Below the pieces are notes generated by a model. The model saw only the letters and a list, made by a program, of their open reading frames with translations, was not told the DNA's origin and did no database searches. Source: Neobacillus rhizosphaerae (lineage in GTDB: Bacteria; Bacillota; Bacilli; Bacillales; Cytobacillaceae). From it: a DNA stretch of 64,000 nucleotides. Location of the stretch: the NCBI RefSeq assembly GCF_937468385.1, contig NZ_CALBWS010000001.1, positions 186,001-250,000 on the forward strand, read 5' to 3'. Below, one piece after another: positions 7,424 through 15,487 of the stretch. Position 1 is the first letter of the stretch, and each line of letters begins with the position of its first letter. The translations under genes were made by a program, and so were the position numbers.

Positions 7424-8257
7424 CTAAATCATGTAATGCTTTCCTTTAATAATGGTTGTAGCTTTCTTGCCATACAATACTTTCTTTGGATTGATAATGA
7501 TGATTAAAACTGCTACTACTAAATAAAAAATTGCGTTATACATGATTAAATCGATTAAGTTTCCGTTTATTAAGCCAATAAAAAAATTAAAGAATTGATG
7601 GATGATGATTGGGATGATTAAAGTCTGATTTAAATTATAAAATGCTGCCATGACAATCGTAGTAGATACGATTGAAATCATAAAGAATAGAATATATTTG
7701 ATCAAATCCATGCCCATAAACCCTGTAGTAAACCATATGGGTAGATGCCACATACCCCACCAAAATCCTATGATTATCGAAGTTTTTAATGGCGAATGCT
7801 TCTTTTGAAGCTCGACTTGAGCAAAACCTCTCCACCCTAATTCTTCACCTAGTGGCCCTGACAGAAGGTTTTTTAAAAAGTAATAGAACAGCATTCCCCA
7901 TGAAGATATAGTAAAAATAGAGTCTACTTCACTATTATTCAATACGAGAAACAAAATCAGAATAAATATGAAGGCTTGAATCGTACTTACAGAAAGGATC
8001 ACAGAAAATTTAAGTTTAGTCTTGAATTTATTTTTAACAAAATGTATAAAACTCTGCCCAGGATAGATTTTTTTAAATAGTATTGCAAAAGCAAAGGTTG
8101 AAGACCAAGCTGATATACAGCGCGCGACATCAAAAAACCATGTAGGAAATCCCAATATCTTTATGGCCCCTACAAGACAAAAAAGTGGCAAAAAAATGAT
8201 ATTGGTTAGTAGAATAAAACTTGCTACTGGCTTTTTTAGCTTCTTTTCTCTACTCAT
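7424..8257 (-). CDS. CPBP family intramembrane metalloprotease
   Basis: About 277 residues with seven or eight membrane segments. The CPBP (CAAX protease/bacteriocin-processing, also called Abi) motifs are present: EELGWRGF in the middle (EExxxR) and WHLPIW about 30 residues later. The family cleaves within the membrane and often protects against bacteriocins or processes peptides. I chose ATG 8257, with GGGGGAT five bases ahead, over the TTG at 8275. It is the last array gene with a repeat (R9) at its 3' end. Confidence 0.85.
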   Translation of the reverse strand: MSREKKLKKPVASFILLTNIIFLPLFCLVGAIKILGFPTWFFDVARCISAWSSTFAFAILFKKIYPGQSFIHFVKNKFKTKLKFSVILSVSTIQAFIFILILFLVLNNSEVDSIFTISSWGMLFYYFLKNLLSGPLGEELGWRGFAQVELQKKHSPLKTSIIIGFWWGMWHLPIWFTTGFMGMDLIKYILFFMISIVSTTIVMAAFYNLNQTLIIPIIIHQFFNFFIGLINGNLIDLIMYNAIFYLVVAVLIIIINPKKVLYGKKATTIIKGKHYMI

Positions 8258-8479
8258 ACAGATCCCCCGCTTCAAACTAAGTATTTCGTCAATATCATAA
8301 CGCTCATATTTACGAATACCTTCAGCATAAACCTAGGGGTTACTCACAGGTCAATACATGTCTGCATTATTTTCCCCGCATGAATGAGCAATAATTCTCC
8401 ACCAGTTATAACAGTATGTGCAGGTTTTAGTTGTGTTCCTATATCCAGTGGAAGATAAAGCCCCCCACTGATTAAATTT
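8258..8479. other. Intergenic stretch with an unassigned reading frame
   Basis: On the minus strand, about 8350 to 8470, a frame of some 40 codons reads GGLYLPLDIGTQLKPAHTV and continues to a stop, without a start codon or ribosome binding site. It could be the tail of a lost gene. I cannot assign it. Confidence 0.25.
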
Positions 8480-9274
8480 TCACTTTATAGGTACATAAAT
8501 TTCTAAAAAAATACGTTCAAGTCCATCTTCATAAGTGGTAAGTAATAGATTTATATAAACAAGCCCCAAAAGTTCATACCCTTTTTCTTTTGCTACTTTT
8601 CTTAAACTAGCTTCCACTTTATGGTCAGTATTTTTTCCACCCGTTGACCATCTTCCATCTTCAACAACTGTATAAATACATTTTGGATGAGATAGAATTT
8701 CACCTTCTATTGCTTTATCACAATCTTCTACTCTTCTTACAATGATAAATTTATCTTCAAGAATACCTTCTTCGTTGAAACGTATGACTCTTCTTAAAGA
8801 TGTGAGAATCACTGCTTTTTTTAAACTGTCTGTGCTTTCTTTTAGAGTGTCATATTCATCATATGCAGTATAATGCTCTATTTCTCCTTTTATTTCTAAA
8901 GGCTTCATTTCTTTTACTGCGTATACACCTAGAAATTGTTTAATTTTTTCGCAATCTTCTTTTACGACCTGAAGCTTTTTTAACAGTAGTTTTTTATATT
9001 CTATTTTCTCTAAAACCTCTTGTTCTTTCTCTTCTAATAATGATTGTATTCCCTCTAAACTCTTACCTTTTCTTAATTCTTGTATTTTTTTTATTTCAAT
9101 ATCTATTTCTCTATAGAAATTTACTGTTGTTATATCATATATATCAAAATGATTATATTTTCTATACCCATTCTCACTATTTTGCTTAGGCTTTACTAAT
9201 TCCTTTTCCTCATAAAATTTTAAGGTATCTCTAGAAACATTTAAAAATTTAGCTACTTGTCCAACTGTGTACAT
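8480..9274 (-). CDS. MerR family regulator with GyrI-like effector domain
   Basis: A 264-residue regulator. Residues 1 to 70 are a MerR winged helix (MYTVGQVAKFLNVSRDTLKF, YEEKELVKPKQNSENGYRKY). A coiled-coil dimerisation helix follows (SLLEEKEQEVLEKIEYKKLL). The C-terminal 140 residues look like the BltR/BmrR-type GyrI-like drug-binding domain. ATG 9274 is chosen because AAAGGAGGG is placed well. No pump gene is adjacent, so its target is unknown. Confidence 0.87.
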   Translation of the reverse strand: MYTVGQVAKFLNVSRDTLKFYEEKELVKPKQNSENGYRKYNHFDIYDITTVNFYREIDIEIKKIQELRKGKSLEGIQSLLEEKEQEVLEKIEYKKLLLKKLQVVKEDCEKIKQFLGVYAVKEMKPLEIKGEIEHYTAYDEYDTLKESTDSLKKAVILTSLRRVIRFNEEGILEDKFIIVRRVEDCDKAIEGEILSHPKCIYTVVEDGRWSTGGKNTDHKVEASLRKVAKEKGYELLGLVYINLLLTTYEDGLERIFLEIYVPIK

Positions 9275-9650
9275 TATACCCTCCTTTATCATTACTACAT
9301 ATTCTTTATGATATTTCATATTTTCAGTACGTCGAAAAAAATAAAATAGGTTTTATTATAATAACTAAGTTAGGTATCACATCTTTTACATTCATACCTG
9401 CAGTCCTCCATCCTGTCCATTCTTTAAATTATCGAATACTGAAATATTCTTACAATTATTATTCCAAGAAATAGTAGAAGGTAATACGAATTTCCAAATT
9501 CATATCATCTTCTTGAATGTTTTAATCAAACTTTATTGCAAATTATCAATCTTTATATTAAAACTTTGTTTTAAACAATCAATCTTTTTTATAAAGCTAC
9601 ACTCCCCCTTATATTTGACCATTCTAACACTATTTTCCAATTAATTGTTG

Positions 9651-9813
9651 GGATTTTTGCCCTTTAGCCAACTATGAAGCAGGGATTCCCCACAGAAAAT
9701 GAAAGGGAATTTCGTTCTTACATGGTGATTTTTAAGGTGGTTTTTTATAATTTATTCTCCATTGTTTTTCAAAAAACCTGCCCGTTGGTTTAAGTTCAAA
9801 TATTCACAATCTA
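9651..9813. repeat. Cassette-type repeat, copy R10 (diverged)
   Basis: TGCCCTTTAGCCAACTATGAAG at the left and CCTGCCCGTTGGTTTAAG at 9776 to 9793 on the right, followed by a tail ending ATTCACAATC as in R0, R1 and R8. The interior is longer than in other copies and not recognisable. It is the last copy to the right. Confidence 0.5.
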
Positions 9814-9918
9814 TTTTAACATTTTAACATAAAATGCCATTTACCCTTCCTTTTTTTCACAACGAACTTAGAATTAATATAGCAAATACCGATAAAATTA
9901 ACACCCTAATTCACACGA

Positions 9919-9936
9919 TGACAATAGATATTGTCA
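9919..9936. promoter_or_regulatory. Isolated palindrome
   Basis: TGACAATAGATATTGTCA has 7-base arms and a 4-base centre, the form of a repressor operator. No gene start lies close by, so its target is unclear. Confidence 0.3.
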
Positions 9937-10005
9937 CGTTGTTATTTGGTAGGTTATTTGCTATGCGATTTTATACTAATTTTCTTTATAAATGTTGCTA
10001 AATCA

Positions 10006-10043
10006 ACAAAAAAGCATACCAATAACTATGTTAATTGATATGC
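10006..10043 (-). terminator. Terminator of selB
   Basis: On the minus strand a long imperfect stem (arms starting GCATATCAATTAAC and ending TTGGTATGC) is followed by TTTTTTG, about 75 bases after the selB stop codon. Confidence 0.8.
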
Positions 10044-10118
10044 TAATTTATAAGCTATTTAAAATGTTTCTCCACGAAAACGGAACTACTTATTCCGATT
10101 GATGGAGGCTGTTTATTT

Positions 10119-12002
10119 TTATATTTTCCAAGCTCGTTTATTCTCTACTCTTTTCGTCAATCCCTTGGCATCCAATCTCTCTAAAAATGGAATCATGTAT
10201 TTTCGAGATAATTCAAGTACATCTTTCGCATCTCCGACTTCAAACTCTAAACCTGTTTGGCTGCGAAGTTTATCTACAGCCTCACTAAACACTTCTCCGT
10301 GATAGGCAAACTGCTCATCTAGCTGAACAAGCAATGCTTGGTCTTCCAGAAATCTTTTTAAATCGAATTCTAGAATTTCCGGAATTCCTGCCTTTGAAAA
10401 ATAGTCCTTTAGGTAACGTACCTTTAATCCATCCTTCTTCAATTCCTCGAGCATATTTTCTGTTCGCTTCTCCCAGCTTTTCGGAACATGGGGAACAAAG
10501 TCAGCAAGAGAGACAAATTGCTCTTTGCGTTTAAAAACACCCTTTTCCATTCCGTTTTCAACCACAAAATCAAGCAAAGACTTAGGGAATCTCTTTTGCA
10601 TAGATTGTAAAAGTTCTGCCTTATTTACACCAGGCTTCATTGAATGAGTAAGGTGGTAATCCTGTAACTGATCAAAAATATCTTCTTCAATAGAATTGAT
10701 TAACAGCTGAAGAGTATATTCTTTTCCATTGTAAAATAAAAATTCCGCATCATTTAGTTGCTCAATTAATGTTGCTTCATCAAGAGCTGTCCGCTTAATC
10801 AACTCGTTTAACGGCAAGGTTTTCGCTTCTATCAAACTAGCTGTAATTCGTTCCTTAGGTGACCCCACTTTTTTCTTCTCTAGCTCTTCAATCGTTTGAT
10901 TTCCAAATCGATACTTATTTCCACGCGGATCAATCACCCAGCCGCCACCAATAGTCTCTTGGGGGCTGGGCCTGCGTAAAATAAAGCGGTCGCCTCGCTT
11001 CGTAAGAATTTCTTCCTCGAGCCGTAGCTGACAAAGAATTTCACCATTTTCTTCTTCAATTTCGTTACGATCAAAGAACACAATTCGCCCCATTACCTCT
11101 GCCGTCCCAATATGAAGCTTAATCGGCATCCGCTGCTTGACCATATGTTCAAGATCCTCGACTACACAAATAGCAACATCTAATGTTTTCGTTACAATAA
11201 AATGCTCAGACGAGACAAGTACATCCCCACGTTCTAAATCTTCCTTGGAAACATTCGAAAGGTTAATCGCGGTCCGCTGTCCAGCATAGGCCTTGCCAGC
11301 TTGTTTATGATGGACCTGAATCTGTCTGGCTCTTACCTCAAGCCCTTTTGGCATAATTTTTAGTGCTTGCCCTTCCTCGACAGAACCTTCATATACGGTT
11401 CCACGAACTACCGTGCCTTGACCCTTAACCGTAAACACTTGGTCAATTGGAAGCCGGAATGCCCCCTTTGCATCCCGCATTTCTTGCTCTTTTAATGTTT
11501 TAATAATTAATTCTTTTATTTCCTCGATACCTTTGTTTGAAAGGCTATCGACGAGTACAAATGGAACATCCTCAAAGACTGTGCCGGTTAGCTCTTCTAA
11601 AATATCATCTTTAACAAGCTCAATAAATTCTTCGTCAACCCTGTCAATTTTCGAAATCGCGACTAAACCATTTTTCACACCTAAGAATTTTAAGATATCC
11701 AGATGTTCCTTCGTCTGCGGCATCACGCCTTCATCCGCAGCGACAACTAATACAACCAGGTCGATTCCGGCAACTCCGGCAATCATTTGCCGGATAAAGC
11801 GTTCATGTCCTGGAACATCAATAACAGATATTTGAATTTCAGTATCTTCATATAACGGAGCAAAACCGAGTTCAATCGAGATTTGCCGCTCTTTTTCCTC
11901 TTTTAACCGGTCGGTATCGACATTTGTTAACGCTTTAGTTAACGACGTTTTCCCATGGTCAATATGTCCCGCCATGCCAATCGTAAAATATCGTTTTTCC
12001 AA
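10119..12002 (-). CDS. selB: Selenocysteine-specific translation elongation factor SelB
   Basis: About 627 residues, the usual length for Firmicutes SelB. It delivers Sec-tRNA to UGA codons marked by a SECIS hairpin. The GTPase domain carries G1 (AGHIDHGKT), G2 region (DTDRLKEEKERQISIELGFA), G3 (DVPGHE) and G4 (SKID). Beta-barrel domains II and III follow (FTVKGQGTVVRGTV, RFILRRPSPQETIGGG). The C-terminal 270 residues are winged-helix units that read the SECIS RNA, ending in SRKYMIPFLERLDAKGLTKR. I choose TTG 12002 with AGAAGGTG six bases ahead; the GTG at 12011 sits in that site. selA, selD and the Sec tRNA are not in this window, and the gene stands alone. Confidence 0.92.
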   Translation of the reverse strand: MEKRYFTIGMAGHIDHGKTSLTKALTNVDTDRLKEEKERQISIELGFAPLYEDTEIQISVIDVPGHERFIRQMIAGVAGIDLVVLVVAADEGVMPQTKEHLDILKFLGVKNGLVAISKIDRVDEEFIELVKDDILEELTGTVFEDVPFVLVDSLSNKGIEEIKELIIKTLKEQEMRDAKGAFRLPIDQVFTVKGQGTVVRGTVYEGSVEEGQALKIMPKGLEVRARQIQVHHKQAGKAYAGQRTAINLSNVSKEDLERGDVLVSSEHFIVTKTLDVAICVVEDLEHMVKQRMPIKLHIGTAEVMGRIVFFDRNEIEEENGEILCQLRLEEEILTKRGDRFILRRPSPQETIGGGWVIDPRGNKYRFGNQTIEELEKKKVGSPKERITASLIEAKTLPLNELIKRTALDEATLIEQLNDAEFLFYNGKEYTLQLLINSIEEDIFDQLQDYHLTHSMKPGVNKAELLQSMQKRFPKSLLDFVVENGMEKGVFKRKEQFVSLADFVPHVPKSWEKRTENMLEELKKDGLKVRYLKDYFSKAGIPEILEFDLKRFLEDQALLVQLDEQFAYHGEVFSEAVDKLRSQTGLEFEVGDAKDVLELSRKYMIPFLERLDAKGLTKRVENKRAWKI

Positions 12003-12182
12003 GATTGCCACCTTCTTAATCGTTCTACCATTCTACTGTAGCCTTTATGACTCATTTGTTCAAGAGAACATTTTTAGACAATGCTTTCTTTTCACGATTC
12101 CTCCACATTCATCACGTCCATAGTTTTCATTAGTGTGCTATGTTTATTAAAAGAACATTTTTACAACAAAGGAAGATTGCAT

Positions 12183-12602
12183 ATGCAAAAGATGGTTTGG
12201 TCAATGATAGCAAGTTTAATTCTCTTAGCAGCTTGTCAGAACAGCGAGCCAAAGAAAAACGAAGTAAAGCAAACACCTGAAAAACTAAAACAAACCGTTG
12301 AACAGAAAACAGACTCCACTTTTCCATACCCGAATTTGTTAGCTGAGAATGCCCAGTCCTATTCTCTTCTGGTTATTGGTGAAGAGGATGACAAAACACC
12401 CATTGAGAAAGACCAAAAAATCATCAAAAATGTCAAGAACATTTTGAGCTTACCTACAAAAGAAATGGCTCAAAAAGTTTATCCCAAGCTTTCCGTTAAG
12501 AGTAAATCAGCCTACATTCTCTTTGATAATAATGGCGTTGTTTATCAATCTAAGAACCTAAATGAACTAACTAGGTTCCTACAAGAAAACCCAGCAAAAT
12601 AA
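12183..12602 (+). CDS. Hypothetical lipoprotein
   Basis: A 139-residue protein. I place the start at ATG 12183 behind AAAGGAAG; an in-frame upstream extension has no ribosome binding site. The signal ends in the lipobox LLAAC with Cys at about residue 17. A charged linker (EPKKNEVKQTPEKLKQTVEQ) precedes a compact domain with strands (SYSLLVIGEEDD, SAYILFDNNGVVYQS). I do not recognise the family. It is divergent from selB and has its own terminator. Confidence 0.78.
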   Translation: MQKMVWSMIASLILLAACQNSEPKKNEVKQTPEKLKQTVEQKTDSTFPYPNLLAENAQSYSLLVIGEEDDKTPIEKDQKIIKNVKNILSLPTKEMAQKVYPKLSVKSKSAYILFDNNGVVYQSKNLNELTRFLQENPAK

Positions 12603-12604
12603 CA

Positions 12605-12638
12605 AAAACCAGAACTTTGCTTCTGGTTTTTTATTTTT
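12605..12638 (+). terminator. Terminator of the lipoprotein gene
   Basis: AAAACCAGAA and TTCTGGTTTT form the stem, followed by TTATTTTTCC. Confidence 0.9.
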
Positions 12639-12792
12639 CCATTCATTCACTTCACACAAAAGAAGGAATTAGCGGATGTACTCACAAACAAACCATTGAC
12701 TACTGTCCTTACAACAGGATTTACAGTCCTCATATTAGACTTAAATGTTTGGTGGGTTATTCAAACCTTTTTGGCTTAACATGAATGAAGTT

Positions 12793-12831
12793 TAAAAAAA
12801 CACCATCCTCAACCGAAGATGATGTTTTTTC
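12793..12831 (-). terminator. Terminator of the HExxH protein gene
   Basis: On the minus strand AACATCATCTTC and GAGGATGGTGTT pair around a short loop, followed by TTTTTTAAAC. The plus strand also shows a T-run, so it may work both ways. Confidence 0.8.
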
Positions 12832-12856
12832 AAATTTTGGTCATTTCTTAAGGAGA

Positions 12857-13840
12857 CTAGATGACTCCCACTGTACCTTCACCACTTACTATGAGTTGTT
12901 CTGTATGCCCATTATATAAATTGCAAGCCCAGTTTCGAATCAATGCAGAATCCACAGACTTCCAATTTTCAAGGGTCTGAATCTCTTCTATTCCAAAAGC
13001 CAGTTTAGACAATCTTGTCATTAGGATATAGGAAGAATAGGGATGGGGAAAATTCGGGTCATGTTTAGCTTCATAAAAAAATTTCTTCAGTAATCTAATC
13101 GGTTTCGATTCATAAATTAGTTCAACCAGCTTGGCACGGTATTCCAAATCTTTTGGCTGCAAATTTGGGAAGCGAGAATAATCACTAATATGCTGGGCCT
13201 CATGCTTTAAATAACTGACTTGAAACTCACTGCTATCAAGTTTTGTTCTCTTTTTCTTAGGACTTTCATTAACATAATAAAGTCCATCTTCTTTAGCCCA
13301 GCCACCGGCAAATTTTTCACCAAAGGTAGCAAAATGGATCCAGCTTTGCATAATGAAATTACTTAAGAAGTAAACCGTAACCTCCACTGTTTGGTGTGGT
13401 AGCTCAACCATAAAGTTCTTTTTATCTGTTATCTTCCAAATATAGGGACCTCTGAACGGAGACGTCACACCACCTAAGAAGCGATAGCCCTTTTCTTGAA
13501 AAATTCTCTCTAATTTCTCTTCGATTAAATCGAGGTTGTCGATAAAATCTTTATCCGAAATTAATCCCACTAACGACTGTACAAGTCGGGTTTCCACTTC
13601 TTCGACATTCTTTCCGGTTAATACGGAAGTGAAGTATTGAAAATAAGCCAATAAAACTTTTCTAATCCAGGGGTCGTCCGTTTTAAACCGATAAATTGGC
13701 TTTCCGCCAAAAAAACGGTGATAATACTTGGATTCTAACTGCTGATATTTTTTACTTTTATTCGGTATCGAGCGAAGGTACTCATAGGCAGCGGTTACAT
13801 CCCCCTGTAGACAATAAGCATAGAATTTGGACTCGTCCAT
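12857..13840 (-). CDS. Unknown protein with HExxH motif
   Basis: A 327-residue cytosolic protein with ATG behind GAGGAG. Residues about 212 to 220 read KHEAQHISD, a HExxH zinc-site pattern; a conserved-looking Glu follows some 17 residues later in LEYRAKLVEL, as in gluzincin-type metallopeptidases. There is no signal peptide. The N-terminal 60 residues look like a short helical-repeat region (GDVTAAYEYLRSIPNKSKKY). I do not recognise a named family; a metallopeptidase role is inference from the motif. It lies 19 bases downstream of a small helical protein gene and a GNAT gene, on the same strand. Confidence 0.72.
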   Translation of the reverse strand: MDESKFYAYCLQGDVTAAYEYLRSIPNKSKKYQQLESKYYHRFFGGKPIYRFKTDDPWIRKVLLAYFQYFTSVLTGKNVEEVETRLVQSLVGLISDKDFIDNLDLIEEKLERIFQEKGYRFLGGVTSPFRGPYIWKITDKKNFMVELPHQTVEVTVYFLSNFIMQSWIHFATFGEKFAGGWAKEDGLYYVNESPKKKRTKLDSSEFQVSYLKHEAQHISDYSRFPNLQPKDLEYRAKLVELIYESKPIRLLKKFFYEAKHDPNFPHPYSSYILMTRLSKLAFGIEEIQTLENWKSVDSALIRNWACNLYNGHTEQLIVSGEGTVGVI

Positions 13841-13859
13841 CCTTTTCTCCTCTCATACT

Positions 13860-14126
13860 TTATAGGAAATCTATCATTTGCAAATCCTTTATCAGCATTT
13901 CTTTTGATTTTTTATCTTTAACTTTGTGTGCAAATTCATTTGCTTGTTCAACTTGCCCTTTAGATAAATCATGACGACCTAATAAAGCATTGGCTCGGCT
14001 TAATGCCTCATATGCATAAATAAAATAAAACGGCTCAATCTGGTTGTCTATACTAACTGACAGACAACGTTTGGCATAATAATATGCGAGAATGTTGTTG
14101 GCTCTTGTACTATCATCTAGGTTCAT
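13860..14126 (-). CDS. Small helical protein
   Basis: An 88-residue protein starting at ATG 14126, inside the last codons of the GNAT gene (14-base overlap), which implies translational coupling. The sequence is helical with a TPR-like rhythm (YAYEALSRANALLGRHDLSK, GQVEQANEFAHKVKDKKSKE). No family name can be given. The overlap and the short spacing to the HExxH gene suggest a three-gene operon. Confidence 0.65.
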   Translation of the reverse strand: MNLDDSTRANNILAYYYAKRCLSVSIDNQIEPFYFIYAYEALSRANALLGRHDLSKGQVEQANEFAHKVKDKKSKEMLIKDLQMIDFL

Positions 14127-14577
14127 TCTTTCTATTTTCAAAGTTACTAATATATAAACCTGGTACCACCTCAAGGTCACCTACTAATATAAAGCCATTT
14201 TTCAAATAAAAACTTTTGGCAGGAGCATTATCCTTTCCGGTTGAAACTTTCATCATTGTTAAATCCGGATGTTCTTTTTCGATAAACTTCAATAAAGCTT
14301 GTGCAATTCCCTTGCGAAAATGATTGGGATCGACAACCATCCGGCAAATTGTCAGTTCATTATTGTCGTTTGTAAAGGAGATGGCACCAGCCAACTCCTC
14401 CCCTATAAAATATCCGAAAAAGGTTTCGCGACTTTCTATAAGCTCCTCCATAGACTCCTTTAGCGGGGGGATTTCGAAAAAATTGATTAATTTTGCTTCA
14501 ACGAGATAGGATGCTCTTTGCAGATTAAACAGAGCCCTAACTAGATTCATATTTTGAAAATCAAACTTTTTTATCAT
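14113..14577 (-). CDS. GNAT family N-acetyltransferase
   Basis: A 154-residue acetyltransferase. Motif A is clear: ICRMVVDPNHFRKGIAQALL (strand, then the RxxGxA acetyl-CoA loop), followed by TMMKVSTGKDNAPAKSFYLK and NGF, the motif B region. Such enzymes move an acetyl group from acetyl-CoA to an amine; the substrate is unknown. ATG with AAGGGAA. It is the first gene of the likely operon with the small helical protein and the HExxH protein. Confidence 0.87.
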   Translation of the reverse strand: MIKKFDFQNMNLVRALFNLQRASYLVEAKLINFFEIPPLKESMEELIESRETFFGYFIGEELAGAISFTNDNNELTICRMVVDPNHFRKGIAQALLKFIEKEHPDLTMMKVSTGKDNAPAKSFYLKNGFILVGDLEVVPGLYISNFENRKNEPR

Positions 14578-14772
14578 GCTAATATTCCCTTCTATTAGTA
14601 ACCTTCTCCCAGCATCCCTCAGTTCTTTTTTTAAGGAACACCCTAATTTTTTATAAAATGTATATTTTTGTTATTTGATTTATCTGTTACTATTAAATTA
14701 AAGTGAAAATATAATTATTGAAGATTTAAATAATAATCTTCATAAGTTCGATAAAGTTTAGGAGTTGTAAGT

Positions 14773-15465
14773 TTGAGAACATTACTATCTGTTATTTTGA
14801 AAATACTTTCATTTATTGCTCTTTTAATTGTAACAATAGGTATTTTAATATCCATTTCATTTATTCAAGTTTCACTTTTTACGACTAGTGACTATATTAT
14901 GTGGGTTACTAAATACCCTGCTTCAAGATTGGAATTTATTTATGAGTTATATATAATCTTTGTTTTTTTCTACTTTTTTAATAATGATATAAGAAAATCA
15001 GTTTCAGTCTTCCTTAAAAAATACAGGAAACTTTTTCTTCCTATATTTGGGGTATTTAATATCATTTTACTATATTCAATACTCACAAATGTTACAGTTG
15101 TTTCCAATAATAAAATCGTAGACCATTCTTTTCTTTCACCACAGGGCAAGGAATACAGCTTTAAAGATATTATTAAAATTACAGCAGGTGTTTATGGTGA
15201 AAAACAATTTTTCGGTCACTCAAAAGGTGATTTTTTTTACATTATTGAATTAAACGACGGCACTAAAATTGATTTAGCTGCAGCAGAATCCAGTGGAGCA
15301 AAAAATGATGAGGACACCCGTTTTATTCTTGAAAAGCTTGATAATCAGTTAGTTAATATGGGTATTCCTAAAAAGGCAAGTATGGAAAATTTCAAATATT
15401 CCACAAAAAATTTAGCTAAAATTCATACGGATAAAATTCGCATCATCTTAGAAAATACCCCTTGA
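14773..15465 (+). CDS. Hypothetical membrane protein
   Basis: A 230-residue protein starting with TTG behind AGGAG. Three membrane segments occupy the first 120 residues (ILSFIALLIVTIGILISISF, LYIIFVFFYFF, LFLPIFGVFNIILLYSIL). The C-terminal 110 residues should be outside or inside as a soluble beta-rich domain (GKEYSFKDIIKITAGVYGEK, FFYIIELNDGTKIDL). I do not recognise the family. It stands alone, converging on the hydrolase gene. Confidence 0.72.
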   Translation: MRTLLSVILKILSFIALLIVTIGILISISFIQVSLFTTSDYIMWVTKYPASRLEFIYELYIIFVFFYFFNNDIRKSVSVFLKKYRKLFLPIFGVFNIILLYSILTNVTVVSNNKIVDHSFLSPQGKEYSFKDIIKITAGVYGEKQFFGHSKGDFFYIIELNDGTKIDLAAAESSGAKNDEDTRFILEKLDNQLVNMGIPKKASMENFKYSTKNLAKIHTDKIRIILENTP

Positions 15466-15487
15466 TCCCCCCCTGACAATAATGTGT

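Larger units (their letters stand above)
9275..10005. other. Long gene-free stretch
   Basis: I find no supported coding sequence in these 731 bases. They hold the diverged repeat copy R10 and the palindrome at 9919 to 9936. I searched for a selenocysteine tRNA next to selB and found no cloverleaf. Confidence 0.5.

Noticed and set aside
8350..8470. Frame reading GGLYLPLDIGTQLKPAHTV
   Set aside because: It has no start and I cannot match it to a family; kept only as a note.
1496..9813. Repeats as integron attC sites
   Set aside because: Only one copy (GTTAGAT at 4392 to 4398) fits GTTRRRY, most read GTTAGTT or GTTAGCT, and there is no integron integrase. The layout is cassette-like but the sites are not attC.
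1496..9813. Repeats as a CRISPR array
   Set aside because: Spacings are gene-sized and irregular, copies are degenerate, and no cas gene is present.
9275..10118. Selenocysteine tRNA next to selB
   Set aside because: No long acceptor/extra-arm cloverleaf could be traced in the gap on either strand.
12660..12780. Short hydrophobic frame after the lipoprotein terminator (ends VWWVIQTFLA)
   Set aside because: No usable start codon or ribosome binding site.
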